The position numbers were made by a program, and so were the translations under genes. A stretch of DNA of 47,586 bases, from contig NZ_JACRSQ010000024.1 in NCBI RefSeq assembly GCF_014384895.1, positions 1 to 47,586 on the forward strand, written 5' to 3'. This DNA is from Bianquea renquensis. GTDB taxonomy: Bacteria > Bacillota > Clostridia > Lachnospirales > Bianqueaceae. Below the pieces are notes generated by a model that worked only from the letters and a program-made list of their open reading frames with translations, was not told the DNA's origin and did no database searches. Shown here piece by piece: positions 33,146-42,249 of this stretch; the stretch's first letter is position 1; every line of letters begins with the position of its first letter.

Positions 33146-34747
33146 ATGGTAAAACTTCTGATTGTGGATGATGAGATACAGATTCGGACTGGAATTCGAG
33201 ATAGCATCAATTGGAAAGAATTGGAAATTCAGGTTTGCGGCTTGGCCGGCTGTGTGTCCGATGCTCTGGACATGATTGAACTCCAGGCACCGGATATTAT
33301 TATCATCGATATCTGCATGCCGCAGATAAGCGGTCTTGAGCTTTTGGAGATCACCCACGATCAATATCCGAACATCCGAGTCATTCTGATAAGCGGCTAC
33401 CGGGAATTTGAAAATGCGCGGGCCGCTGTCAATCTAAATGCCTTTGCCTTTATTGCAAAACCCATCGACATAGAAGAACTCTGTGCCGTCCTGTGCAGAG
33501 CCAGGGATGAGATACAGAGCCACCGGGATATGCTGCAAAAGGAAGCCACGATTGCGGCCAAAATGAAGGAGAATCTATCCCTTCTGCGGGATACATTTCT
33601 TGTGAACGTAGCCAGTGGAAAATTTGCCAGCGCAGACGAAGCCAAAGCGCGCGCTGCAACACTGGACCTCCGCTTTGACACCGACTGCTTTATGGCGGCG
33701 CTGATTGTGCAAGACGGCGGGCAGCAAGAGGAGAAGAGAGAAAATTTGTTTCGAGGGGCGGCGCTGTCCTGGCTGGAACAGGTATTTCCGAGGGAGACCG
33801 TCTACTGTTTCAATCTGGCGGAGGGAATCGGGTTTCTCTCCTGCACGCCCCAGGCGAACCGGGAGACGATGGACCGGCAGTTTCATCGTTTGATCTCCTG
33901 GCTCAACAAGGAGGCAGGTTTTCATCTCACCATTATTGCTGCCGAAGTATGCCATAGCCTAGAGGAAATTCCCCTGGCTTTCCGCACAATCGGCCAGGCA
34001 TTGGATTACAAGATGATGATAGGAGGCAATCAGGTCATCTACGCGGAACAACTTGTCAAAGAGATCCACAAGGGAGAGCCAGCCCATATAGATTTTTACA
34101 GTGATTTGCTCGGATTTAAAAAAAATTTGATCCTCGCCCTAAAGGATGGAGATTCCTCGAGGGTACAGACCTGTGGGGAGGAGATAGGGACTGCGTTCAT
34201 ACATACTGTGGAGATGTCCATGGCACAAAAACAGAACATTCAGTTTCTTCTTGCCTTTTTTCTCTATCAGATGCAGATAGAAGTAGGGGCCTATTCAGAA
34301 CATGCGCCGGTGGGGGCTGACGAAATCTATCGGGGCCTCTGCGAGTCAGGCTCGCAGACGGAGCTTAAGAGATTTGTATCAGATTTTTTGGGAGGACTCC
34401 AGCAGGAGCTCCATAAGCGAGACCTAAGCCAGCGAAATTTTTTAGTGGAGCGGGCGATGGAGTATATCATGCAGAACCTTCATAAGCCCATTTCCCTTGT
34501 GGATGCGGCGGACTGCCTCCACATCCATCCCAGCTATCTTAGCAAAATTTTTAAAGGAGTTACGGAGAAAAGCTTTACCGAATATGTAAGCAATGCCAAA
34601 ATGAAAGAGGCAAAGCGTCTTCTACAGACGACGACAATGCGGGTCTATGAAATTTCCGAGTTATTAAGTTATCATGACCCGGGGTATTTTATTAAACTGT
34701 TTAAGAAGGTCTATGGCGTGTCGCCGGGTGAGTTCCGGCAACTGTGA
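33146..34747 (+). CDS. YesN-type response regulator (receiver + AraC HTH)
   Basis: The 533-residue regulator has a receiver domain with acidic pair D8-D9, phosphoacceptor D55 in IIIIDICMP, and KP near 105. A long middle region follows, then a C-terminal AraC double helix-turn-helix (about 435-533: LVDAADCLHIHPSYLSKIFK and VYEISELLSYHDPGYFIKLF). Its partner is the YesM-type kinase gene that begins 17 bases downstream. Such pairs switch on the neighbouring importer in response to extracellular saccharides. The ribosome binding site (GTGGAG) is weak. Confidence 0.94.
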   Translation: MVKLLIVDDEIQIRTGIRDSINWKELEIQVCGLAGCVSDALDMIELQAPDIIIIDICMPQISGLELLEITHDQYPNIRVILISGYREFENARAAVNLNAFAFIAKPIDIEELCAVLCRARDEIQSHRDMLQKEATIAAKMKENLSLLRDTFLVNVASGKFASADEAKARAATLDLRFDTDCFMAALIVQDGGQQEEKRENLFRGAALSWLEQVFPRETVYCFNLAEGIGFLSCTPQANRETMDRQFHRLISWLNKEAGFHLTIIAAEVCHSLEEIPLAFRTIGQALDYKMMIGGNQVIYAEQLVKEIHKGEPAHIDFYSDLLGFKKNLILALKDGDSSRVQTCGEEIGTAFIHTVEMSMAQKQNIQFLLAFFLYQMQIEVGAYSEHAPVGADEIYRGLCESGSQTELKRFVSDFLGGLQQELHKRDLSQRNFLVERAMEYIMQNLHKPISLVDAADCLHIHPSYLSKIFKGVTEKSFTEYVSNAKMKEAKRLLQTTTMRVYEISELLSYHDPGYFIKLFKKVYGVSPGEFRQL

Positions 34748-34764
34748 GAAATGAGGAATGGCCT

Positions 34765-36537
34765 ATGAAGAGACATAAGAGTGTGTTGAAGAGACGGCTG
34801 ATGTATCTTTTGATCACGATATGCACTCTTTTCAGCGTGATTCTCATTGTGGCGAACACGGCTTATTCCAGGATTGCAGAGTCCAAGGTGATCCAGCGGA
34901 CACAGCGGAATCTGGCGCAGGCGGCGGGGTATCTGTCCCTTCTCATGGACCAAGCTAGAGAATCCGCCCAGTATATTAGCAAAGCGCAGGAGGTCGTACA
35001 TTTTGCCAATGCCAAAGTGCCAACCATCTATGAAAAATATATAGCCATGCGGCGCATTGGAAAAGAGATTACACTTATGGCTCAGCTGAATACCAATTTG
35101 GATTCGATATTTGTATATTTTGAAGAAGCCGGTTTAATGGCGACCTCCATCTATGGAGATTATCTCGCGGAGACATTGGAGGATACGGAGGTATACAGAG
35201 CGCTTGATACCATGCATGAGTATACAGGCAGCGTAAACTTTATCCAGGACGAGCGGATCTGCAAGAAAGGGATTCTCTCCTTCCTCGTCAAAGCGAATTC
35301 CTATAACCCAGAGATCCATTCCCCTGTCTACATCATGATTAACTTCGATGAAGAGAAGATCTATAAAATTTTAAAGGATATGGAAAGTTCCACGTCCAGT
35401 ACGCCGATTTTGCAGGCAGCCAGCGGGGAGGTTTTGTCTGCCCAGGATAAATCCCTGCTTGGTCAGCCCTTCCCGCTCTACGGGGAAGGGGACGATGGAT
35501 ATGAGGAAGAGAGATGGCACAGCCGGAAAGTTCATGTTTTCTATAACAATCAGTATGCAAGTGTATTCCGCCTTCTCTATATCATGGATAGCGGCGATAT
35601 CCAGTTAGAACAGTCTCTTCTCTCGGGATTTATAGGCGGTGTTCTTTTGCTGTTTATAGGCGCGGGGCTGACCATGCATCACCTGTACTACCACGGCGTA
35701 TATCATCCCTTAATACGCTTAGTAGCGTTTATGAGAGAGACAGAGAAAGGGGATTTGAGCAAGCGCATCGAGGTAGACCGTGAGGATAAATTTGGCTATT
35801 TATATTCCGCATGCAACGAAATGCTTGAAAAGATTGACACCTTAGTTAAAACGACCCACCAACAGGATGAGCTGCGGCGCAGGATGGAGATCCGACAGCT
35901 CCAGAAGCAAATCGATCCTCATTTTTTATACAATACACTAGATACGGTCAACTGGATGGCGCGGCGCCATAATGTACCGGAGATCTCCAAGATTGTGTTG
36001 AGCCTATCCAAACTATACCAGAATGCTTTTAACAGGGGAAAGCTTCTAGTTTCTTACGGCGAGGCGGTGGAATCCTCAAAATGTTATCTAGATATCCAGA
36101 AATATCGTTTTTATGACAAGTTGGAATATCAGATTGAGGTGAACCCGGCCCTAGAGAATTGCCGGATCCTCAATCTGCTGTTACAGTCGGTGGTGGAAAA
36201 CGCCGTCATCCACGGAATGGACGATATGGAGCGAAAGGTCATGATTCTGATCGAAAACCAGTACGTGGCGGAGGATGACTCCGTTGTGTTTCGAGTCACC
36301 GACACTGGAAAAGGTATGAGCGAGGAGAAGCTTGCGCTTCAGATTAAACGTCTGGGCTGCGATGCGCCGGCCTCCAATTCGGGACTGACAAACGTTCAGC
36401 GGAGGATAAAGCTATATTATGGCCCGCAGTATGGCCTCTCTATCTACAGCCGGCTGGGCGAAGGCACAAGAGTCGAGATGCATATACCCAGAATGTCCGG
36501 AGACCGAAATCCCGCCGCTTGGGAGGACGAGCAATGA
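34765..36537 (+). CDS. YesM-type sensor histidine kinase
   Basis: The 590-residue kinase has two membrane helices (about 13-32 and 287-306) enclosing an extracellular sensor domain. Then come a HAMP segment (PLIRLVAFMRETEKGDLSKRI), the LytS/YesM-type phosphoacceptor region QIDPHFLYNTLD (His386) and an ATPase domain with ENAVIHG (N479) and DTGKGM. GAGGA lies seven bases before ATG 34765; a GTG at 34744 overlaps the regulator stop and is less likely. It senses an external saccharide, possibly through the adjacent lipoprotein, and phosphorylates the YesN-type protein. Confidence 0.94.
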   Translation: MKRHKSVLKRRLMYLLITICTLFSVILIVANTAYSRIAESKVIQRTQRNLAQAAGYLSLLMDQARESAQYISKAQEVVHFANAKVPTIYEKYIAMRRIGKEITLMAQLNTNLDSIFVYFEEAGLMATSIYGDYLAETLEDTEVYRALDTMHEYTGSVNFIQDERICKKGILSFLVKANSYNPEIHSPVYIMINFDEEKIYKILKDMESSTSSTPILQAASGEVLSAQDKSLLGQPFPLYGEGDDGYEEERWHSRKVHVFYNNQYASVFRLLYIMDSGDIQLEQSLLSGFIGGVLLLFIGAGLTMHHLYYHGVYHPLIRLVAFMRETEKGDLSKRIEVDREDKFGYLYSACNEMLEKIDTLVKTTHQQDELRRRMEIRQLQKQIDPHFLYNTLDTVNWMARRHNVPEISKIVLSLSKLYQNAFNRGKLLVSYGEAVESSKCYLDIQKYRFYDKLEYQIEVNPALENCRILNLLLQSVVENAVIHGMDDMERKVMILIENQYVAEDDSVVFRVTDTGKGMSEEKLALQIKRLGCDAPASNSGLTNVQRRIKLYYGPQYGLSIYSRLGEGTRVEMHIPRMSGDRNPAAWEDEQ

Positions 36538-36631
36538 CACAAAAATATCCTATCATTTCACAAAAAATGCATATTCCCTGGTTTGGCAATCATTTATAAT
36601 AAAAAAATAACACCGAAAGGAGAAGGATTGG

Positions 36632-37828
36632 ATGATAGAGGATGAGGTGAAGCCGGTCACAGTCGCGCTAGTTGGAATTTCCGGTTATGGCGGAGTTTAT
36701 ATGGACTTTTTCCAACGTGGCGTGGTGGGACCGCAGGAAGGGTGTTTGGTTGCTGTGGCGGACCCTTATGCAGCGGCAAGCCCGCATTATGAGTACTTGC
36801 AGCGACAGAGAATACCCATCTATGGGACACTGACCGAACTTTTACAGCGGCATGTCCCTCAGTTGGTGGTACTGGCGACGCCGACTCCACTACACAAGCA
36901 GCAGTGCATGGAAGCGCTAAAGGCAGGCTGCGAGGTGCTGTGTGAAAAGCCGCTGGTCCCGCTGCTGGAGGATATTGCCCCCCTGGAAGACGCCATGAAA
37001 AGTAGTGGCCACAGGATCGGCGTTGGGTTTCAGTGGAGCTTCTCCAATGTAATGCTGGCGCTAAAACGAGACATTCTAGCTGGACGGTATGGCAGGCTTC
37101 GGAGAATGAAGGCCATGGTGTCTTTCCCGAGAGGCAACACCTATTACGCATCCTCCACCTGGAAAGGGCGAGTTCGAGATACGGCGGGCCAGACGGTTAT
37201 GGATTCCATTGTGACCAATGCGGCGTCCCATTATCTCCACAATTTGTTTTTTCTCCGGGGGGATGACCTGGGCAAGGCGCAGGAGCCGGAAACGGTGGAG
37301 GCCGAGTTGTACCGCGCAAAGGCCATTGAAACCTTTGACACCTGCTTTTTAAAAGGGCGTTTTTCCGATGGCAGCGAATATTTGTATATGGCGTCCCACG
37401 CCACCACAACGGCCGACAATCCCAAGCTTATGCTGGAATTTGATAAGGGGACGGCGAGTCTCAATGTAGAAACTCAGGATGACTGCCTGCGCATTACAGC
37501 GGAGGATGGTACAGTTCATGAATATGGAAACCCCTTCAAGCAGGAAGAAGAAGGACAAAAGCTCAAGACCATGATCCAGTGGGTCAAGGGGGAGACCGCG
37601 GTGATCCCCTGTACAGTTTCCACCATCCTTCCCCATCTAAAGGTCTGCAACGCGCTATTCAGCCAGGCGGCCGTAGCTAACTTTCCATCTTCCCTTCTCG
37701 AGGAGACCGAGAAGGGGCTGTTCGCGCCGGATCTGTACCGGCAGATGGAAGACTGTTTTCATACCTTTGCCTTGCCATGGGAAGCGGGGCTCCCGTGGAG
37801 CGCAGGAAAAGTTGAGATCAAGCTATAG
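36632..37828 (+). CDS. Gfo/Idh/MocA family oxidoreductase
   Basis: The 398-residue protein has the N-terminal LVGISGYGG nucleotide-binding turn (13-21) and CEKPL (104-108), the family catalytic motif. NAASHYLHNLFF supplies the likely active-site histidine. AAGGAGAAGG precedes ATG 36632. It follows the kinase by 94 bases; a TATAAT at 36595-36600 without a good -35 could add an internal start. Together with the UroD-like and second Gfo/Idh genes it forms a catabolic tail to the importer operon. Substrate unknown. Confidence 0.88.
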   Translation: MIEDEVKPVTVALVGISGYGGVYMDFFQRGVVGPQEGCLVAVADPYAAASPHYEYLQRQRIPIYGTLTELLQRHVPQLVVLATPTPLHKQQCMEALKAGCEVLCEKPLVPLLEDIAPLEDAMKSSGHRIGVGFQWSFSNVMLALKRDILAGRYGRLRRMKAMVSFPRGNTYYASSTWKGRVRDTAGQTVMDSIVTNAASHYLHNLFFLRGDDLGKAQEPETVEAELYRAKAIETFDTCFLKGRFSDGSEYLYMASHATTTADNPKLMLEFDKGTASLNVETQDDCLRITAEDGTVHEYGNPFKQEEEGQKLKTMIQWVKGETAVIPCTVSTILPHLKVCNALFSQAAVANFPSSLLEETEKGLFAPDLYRQMEDCFHTFALPWEAGLPWSAGKVEIKL

Positions 37829-37842
37829 CAGGAGGAAAGAGA

Positions 37843-38958
37843 ATGAGATGGAACCGAACCGAATATATTGACCTGATGACCTTTCATCACCCAGAGAGAC
37901 CCATGTTCTCAGAGCTATTTGGGCTGCTGATCGGCTTGGATGAGGAGTGGAAGAGGGACGGGGCAACGCCAGAGGAGTTGGCCTTAACGGGATTTTGCTT
38001 CGACTATGTGAAAAAAATGTTTGTCGGGACCACGGGGCCGATCCATACCTTTCAGGAGACGGTGATCGCGGAGGACGAGGAAAGCTACCTGGGCCGGGAT
38101 TATCTGGGACGCACAGTTCGCATGTGCAAAAATACGGCGACGATTCCACTGCCCATGGATTATCCCGTGAAGGATATGGACAGCTGGCTCAAGATCAAGC
38201 CCATGTTTGTGTTTGAGGAAAGCCGGGTGGACGAAGATCAGATCCAGAAGGCAATTGCTGCACAGAAGGAAGGGACGTTGATTCTGTGTGAAATCCCCGG
38301 TGGCTTTGACATGGCTCGGGAATTGATGGGGGAGGAGAATCTCTGCATCGCTTACTACGAAGACCCAGAGCTCATCGAGGACATCATCGGCACACTGCAA
38401 GATACAGCGTTTCAAGTGCTGGACCGGATCAGCTCCCGTCTCGTCATCGACAACCTGTTTGTCCATGAGGATATGGCCGGCAAGTCAGGACCGCTGGTGG
38501 GTCCCAACATAGTCCGAGAATTTATTGCGCCCTACTACCGGGCGGTGTGGGACCTCGTTCATTCTCGAGGTTGTAAATTGTTTTCCCAGGATAGCGACGG
38601 CAACATGGAGCCAGTTATGGATGCCTTTATCGAAGCGGGTGTCAACGTGTTCTATCCCTGCGAACCGGCATCGGGGATGGATATTGTGGCGCTCCGGCAG
38701 AAATATGGAAAGACCGTAGCCTTTAAGGGGGGACTGGATAAGCATGTACTTCGGCGCAGCAAGGAGGAAATCCGGCGAGAGCTGGAGTACAAGATGCAGC
38801 CGTGTATGCGGGAAGGCATGGTATTTGCGCTGGATCACCGGATTCCCAATGGGACTCCCCTGGAGAATTATCGATATTATGTCCGGACGGCCCGTGAGAT
38901 CCTGGGGTTGGAACCCCTTGCGACAGCGGAGCCTGGATGGGAAAGGACGGCCTTTTGA
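37843..38958 (+). CDS. Uroporphyrinogen decarboxylase-family protein, not HemE
   Basis: The 371-residue protein fits the UroD-like barrel: HEDMAGKSGPLVGP (206-219), KLFSQDSDGN (245-254), a GVNVFYPCEP segment, KGGLDK (295-300) and a C-terminal DHRIPNGTPLENYRYYV. The H-x-C zinc pattern of MtaA methyltransferases is absent, so it differs from the 16.8 kb relative. The basic residues of true HemE near the N-terminus are also lacking. It lies between two Gfo/Idh genes in an oligosaccharide import operon, so an unrecognised sugar reaction is likely. GCAGGAGG precedes ATG 37843. Confidence 0.78.
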   Translation: MRWNRTEYIDLMTFHHPERPMFSELFGLLIGLDEEWKRDGATPEELALTGFCFDYVKKMFVGTTGPIHTFQETVIAEDEESYLGRDYLGRTVRMCKNTATIPLPMDYPVKDMDSWLKIKPMFVFEESRVDEDQIQKAIAAQKEGTLILCEIPGGFDMARELMGEENLCIAYYEDPELIEDIIGTLQDTAFQVLDRISSRLVIDNLFVHEDMAGKSGPLVGPNIVREFIAPYYRAVWDLVHSRGCKLFSQDSDGNMEPVMDAFIEAGVNVFYPCEPASGMDIVALRQKYGKTVAFKGGLDKHVLRRSKEEIRRELEYKMQPCMREGMVFALDHRIPNGTPLENYRYYVRTAREILGLEPLATAEPGWERTAF

Positions 38959-40004
38959 GCATGGATGCAAAACCAGTCGTCAAAGGAAAGGACTTCGTTT
39001 TTGCCGCCATGTCGCTGGAGCATGGACATATCTATGACATGTGTAAGGGGTTATGCACGGCGGGCGGTTGTCTGAAGTGGGTCTACGATCCAGATCCGGA
39101 AAAGTTGCGGGCATTTACCAGGCGGTTTCCCCAGGTGAAAATTGCCAGGGATGAGGACGAGATCCTTCAGGATACAGAGGTGCGGATGGTGGCGGCAGCC
39201 GACGTGCCTGCCAAACGCTGTGCCCTTGGCCTGCGGGTGATGGACAGTGGAAAAGATTATTTTACAGACAAAGCACCTATGACGACGCTGGAGCAGCTGG
39301 AGCAAGCCAGAGAGAAGGTCAAGGAGACGGGCCGGATGTACGCTGTCTTCTACAGCGAGCGCGTTGGCACGGAGAGCGGCGTCTATGCGGGACAATTGAT
39401 TGAGGCGGGCGCCATTGGCAAGGTGATCCAGGTCATTGGGATGGGACCGCACCGCCTGGGCGCTCTTCCCCGGCCAGACTGGTTTTATGACAGGGAGCTG
39501 GCGGGGGGAATCCTCTGTGATATCGGGAGCCACCAGGTGGAACAGTTCCTCTTTTATTCAGGAGCGAAGGATGCGACTGTCACCCGCAGTCAAGTTGGAA
39601 ATTTCGGACATCCTGAGCATCCTGGCCTGGAGGATTTTGGGGATTGTATGCTGCTTGGCGACAACGGAAGCACAAATTATTTTCGGGTGGATTGGTTTAC
39701 GCCGGATGGTCTCGGCACATGGGGGGACGGACGGACTTTCATCCTGGGGACGGACGGGTATATAGAGCTTCGCAAGTTTATCAACGTAGGCGTGGACCCA
39801 TCGGGTGAGCATGTCTTTCTGGTGGATCACCATGGAGAACGGCATATTCCGGTGGCGGGGACGGTGGGATGTCCATATTTCGGGGAGTTGATTTTGGATA
39901 GCCTCAACCGCACAGAGAACGCCATGTCACAGGAACATGCGTTTAAGGCGGCTCAGATCTGCTTGATTGCCCAGAGAGAGGCGGTCAGAATAGGCAATGG
40001 ATAG
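38937..40004 (+). CDS. Divergent Gfo/Idh/MocA-like oxidoreductase
   Basis: The 355-residue protein aligns in layout with Gfo/Idh enzymes: VYDPDPEKLRAFTRRFP, a VAAADVPAKRCALGLRVMDSGKDYFTDKAPM segment and GGGILCDIGSHQVEQFLFY-like motifs. The first strand lacks the usual G-x-G-x-x-G turn (FVFAAMSLEHGHIY instead), and the EKP motif is replaced by TDKAP, keeping only the lysine. It may bind cofactor differently or not at all. The start ATG 38937 overlaps the UroD-like gene by 22 bases, with GGAG upstream; ATG 38961 is an alternative. It is the last gene of the operon. Confidence 0.8.
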   Translation: MGKDGLLSMDAKPVVKGKDFVFAAMSLEHGHIYDMCKGLCTAGGCLKWVYDPDPEKLRAFTRRFPQVKIARDEDEILQDTEVRMVAAADVPAKRCALGLRVMDSGKDYFTDKAPMTTLEQLEQAREKVKETGRMYAVFYSERVGTESGVYAGQLIEAGAIGKVIQVIGMGPHRLGALPRPDWFYDRELAGGILCDIGSHQVEQFLFYSGAKDATVTRSQVGNFGHPEHPGLEDFGDCMLLGDNGSTNYFRVDWFTPDGLGTWGDGRTFILGTDGYIELRKFINVGVDPSGEHVFLVDHHGERHIPVAGTVGCPYFGELILDSLNRTENAMSQEHAFKAAQICLIAQREAVRIGNG

Positions 40005-40005
40005 G

Positions 40006-40055
40006 AAAAAGGCGCTGTCAATAAGAAAGCATGCGATTCTTATTGGCAACGCCTT
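40006..40055 (-). terminator. Terminator, mainly for the minus-strand DAHP synthase gene
   Basis: AAGGCG and CGCCTT flank an inner CAATAAGAA/TTCTTATTG stem. On the minus strand the hairpin runs into TTTTT (40010-40006), giving a proper terminator; on the plus strand only CCTT follows, so it is weaker there. Confidence 0.75.
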
Positions 40056-40092
40056 GATTGCTCTATAGAAGATTCCAGCATCAGACCGGATG

Positions 40093-41124
40093 TTACCAGC
40101 GCTCCGCCATGGAATAGATCATGGCTTCCGTTTCAGTCCAGCCAAGACACGCGTCGGTAATGGATTTTCCATAGATCCGGTGCTCGTCGATCTTCTGAGC
40201 GCCTGGCTCCAGATAACTCTCCACCATAAATCCTTTGATCATCTTGCGGAGAAGCGGTTCATAATTCATACTGTGCAGCACCTCCGATGCGATGCGGGGC
40301 TGCTGTTCATACTGTTTTGCTGAGTTGTTGTGGTTCGTGTCCACGATGATTCCAGGGTTGGCAAACCCTTTTCCATCATATTCTTGGGCTACAAATAGGA
40401 GATCCTCATAGTGATAATTGGGAAGATTGCGGCCGCGCTCGTCAATACCGCCGCGGAGAATGGCATGAGTGAAAGGATTTCCTCCGGTTTTGACCTCCCA
40501 GTTTTGATAGATAAAGTCATGCCCGTGCTGAGCCGCGTAGATGGCATTAAACATAACGCTCACATCGCCGCCGGTGCCATTTTTCATACCGACAGGCACA
40601 TCCAGGCCGCTGCACGTGAGCCGGTGCTGCTGGTTCTCCACGGATCGAGCCCCGATGGCCACATAGCCCAGGACATCATCTAAAAAGGCATAGTTTCCGG
40701 GATAGAGCATCTCGTCAGCGGCGACGAAATCGGTATTGCTCAGCACCCGTATGTGCATGTGTCGAATGGCCTTCATTCCCTCAAAGGCGTTGGGCTTCTC
40801 CGTCGGGTCGGGCTGATGCATCATTCCCTTATAGCCCTCCCCTGTGGTTCTGGGCTTGTTCGTATAAACCCGGGGAACAATAAAGATCGTATCCTTTACC
40901 TTCTCCTGCACGGCGGCCAGGCGGTCAATGTATTCACAGACCGAATCTTCATTGTCGGCGGAACACGGGCCGATGATCAGAAGCAAGCGGTCCAGCTCTC
41001 CTGATAAAATTTTTTTCATATCATCCACCCGCTGTTTATGCCGTTTGGCGGCGGCGTCGCTGATGGGAAGCAACTCTTTTAGATGTGCCGCGGACGGCAA
41101 CTGGCGTTCATATGTGAAACTCAT
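40093..41124 (-). CDS. DAHP synthase, type I-alpha (AroG/AroH-like)
   Basis: The 343-residue enzyme catalyses the first step of aromatic amino acid synthesis. Motifs typical of the I-alpha (E. coli-like) subtype are LIIGPCSADN, RVYTNKPRTTGEGYKGMMHQPD, GARSVENQQHR, KNGTGGD and DTNHNNS. The N-terminal extension of about 40 residues is where feedback inhibitors usually act in this subtype. GCAGGAGGG precedes ATG 41124. It is transcribed alone from its own promoter. The subtype I-beta enzyme at 24.2 kb is a non-orthologous second copy. Confidence 0.96.
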   Translation of the reverse strand: MSFTYERQLPSAAHLKELLPISDAAAKRHKQRVDDMKKILSGELDRLLLIIGPCSADNEDSVCEYIDRLAAVQEKVKDTIFIVPRVYTNKPRTTGEGYKGMMHQPDPTEKPNAFEGMKAIRHMHIRVLSNTDFVAADEMLYPGNYAFLDDVLGYVAIGARSVENQQHRLTCSGLDVPVGMKNGTGGDVSVMFNAIYAAQHGHDFIYQNWEVKTGGNPFTHAILRGGIDERGRNLPNYHYEDLLFVAQEYDGKGFANPGIIVDTNHNNSAKQYEQQPRIASEVLHSMNYEPLLRKMIKGFMVESYLEPGAQKIDEHRIYGKSITDACLGWTETEAMIYSMAERW

Positions 41125-41175
41125 GAAAAACCCTCCTGCAATCTTAAATGTACCCTATTTTTTGTCAATGGTATC

Positions 41176-41204
41176 ATTATATCGCATTTTAGGAGAAAAA
41201 ACAA
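41176..41204 (-). promoter_or_regulatory. Promoter of the type I-alpha DAHP synthase gene
   Basis: On the minus strand TTGTTT (41204-41199) and TATAAT (41181-41176) with a 17-base spacer. The leader to the start codon is about 45 bases and shows no T-box or trp-type leader peptide. Confidence 0.75.
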
Positions 41205-41266
41205 TGGTAAAATAGGAAATATATTTGATATTGTAATCAAATACTTTATGAACTTTAATCAGGCGT

Positions 41267-41295
41267 TTGCAAATTCTTTTCTTGTCATGTATACT
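41267..41295 (+). promoter_or_regulatory. Promoter of the acyltransferase-like gene
   Basis: TTGCAA (41267-41272) and TATACT (41290-41295) are 17 bases apart, with the start codon 37 bases downstream. It is divergent from the DAHP synthase promoter. Confidence 0.8.
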
Positions 41296-41331
41296 AGAGG
41301 AAAACCGCATTTGATATTGGAGGGGCTTGTT

Positions 41332-42249
41332 ATGTCGCAAGTTTGTACATGTTGCAATCAGGCTATGGAATTTATGCGCAGGATTGACTTTCCCATTGAA
41401 GCGCAGGCGTATTTTCAAGGACTCATGAAAAGGTTAGAGGCATTGCCCTCTCTTCAAACGCGGTTGGAACAGATCGTTCAGAGATTTTTTGACCATAGGG
41501 AGTCCACGATTGCATCGTTGGTTCCTGAACTAGACGCGCTGGCCGAGGCGGCGGAGGCGAATAGATTTAGTATCCATATGTTATTTTTGCTCTATGGAGC
41601 AGAGCCTCTGAAAGTTCTATACCGGCAGAAGAACATGCCGGAGGATATTTACTGGAATACCTGCCAGGATCTGCGGTATAAACTATTGGAGTGCCGTCAG
41701 GTCAAAGGAATCTGGGGGACCGTCACCATCCGCTGGTTTGAGGGATTTTATCGCATGGAGCGGTTTGCCCTCGGGAGAATGCAGTACGGCATCACCACAT
41801 TTCCCGTAGATGAGTTTACAAAGGCAGGCGTGACAGTGCGGAAAGGCGATATTTGTCACGATATGCACATCCCATCGTCCGGTCCCCTCACTTGGGAAAA
41901 GCGGCTGGATTCCTATAAGAGGGCCTATGCTTTTTTCCAGGATGAACTCCACGGAAAGCCGTTGGTGATCACGTGCCACTCCTGGCTGCTCTATCCAGAC
42001 AATGCCCAGATCTTTCCCCAGGGTTCCAACATGCTGGACTTTATGAAGGACTTTACCATCCTGGAACACAGGGATTACGAAGGATTCCCCGAGGCGTGCC
42101 GTGTGTTTGGGAGAGATTGGACTGGCCCTCTCAATGAGCTACCGGATGAAACGAGGTTGCAGCGCAACATTATCCGCTGGCTGAAACAGGGACGCCCTAT
42201 GGGTGATGGATTTGGCGTTATTTTGTTTGACGGTGAGAAGATTCTATAG
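41332..42249 (+). CDS. Acyltransferase-domain (GNAT-like) protein
   Basis: The 305-residue protein resembles the two-part NAT_N/GNAT_C-type family found in Clostridia. An all-helical N-terminal half is followed by a C-terminal half with GDICHDMHIPSSGPL, YAFFQDELHGKPLVITCHSWLLYPDN, GSNMLDFMKDFTI and ETRLQRNIIRWLKQG. Members are annotated as acyltransferases, but substrates are unknown. ATG 41332 lies six bases after a GGAGGGG; the longer frame to 41083 runs through the promoter and is rejected. The end overlaps the convergent MocR-type gene by six bases. Confidence 0.65.
   Translation: MSQVCTCCNQAMEFMRRIDFPIEAQAYFQGLMKRLEALPSLQTRLEQIVQRFFDHRESTIASLVPELDALAEAAEANRFSIHMLFLLYGAEPLKVLYRQKNMPEDIYWNTCQDLRYKLLECRQVKGIWGTVTIRWFEGFYRMERFALGRMQYGITTFPVDEFTKAGVTVRKGDICHDMHIPSSGPLTWEKRLDSYKRAYAFFQDELHGKPLVITCHSWLLYPDNAQIFPQGSNMLDFMKDFTILEHRDYEGFPEACRVFGRDWTGPLNELPDETRLQRNIIRWLKQGRPMGDGFGVILFDGEKIL

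Noticed and set aside
36541..36631. Independent promoter before the Gfo/Idh gene at 36.6 kb
   Set aside because: TATAAT at 36595-36600 is present but the nearby TTGGCA is only six bases away, so spacing is wrong; read-through from the operon is simpler.
41125..41331. T-box or trp-type attenuator before the type I-alpha DAHP synthase
   Set aside because: The leader is only about 45 bases, with no T-box sequence, no tandem Trp/Phe/Tyr codons and no terminator stem.
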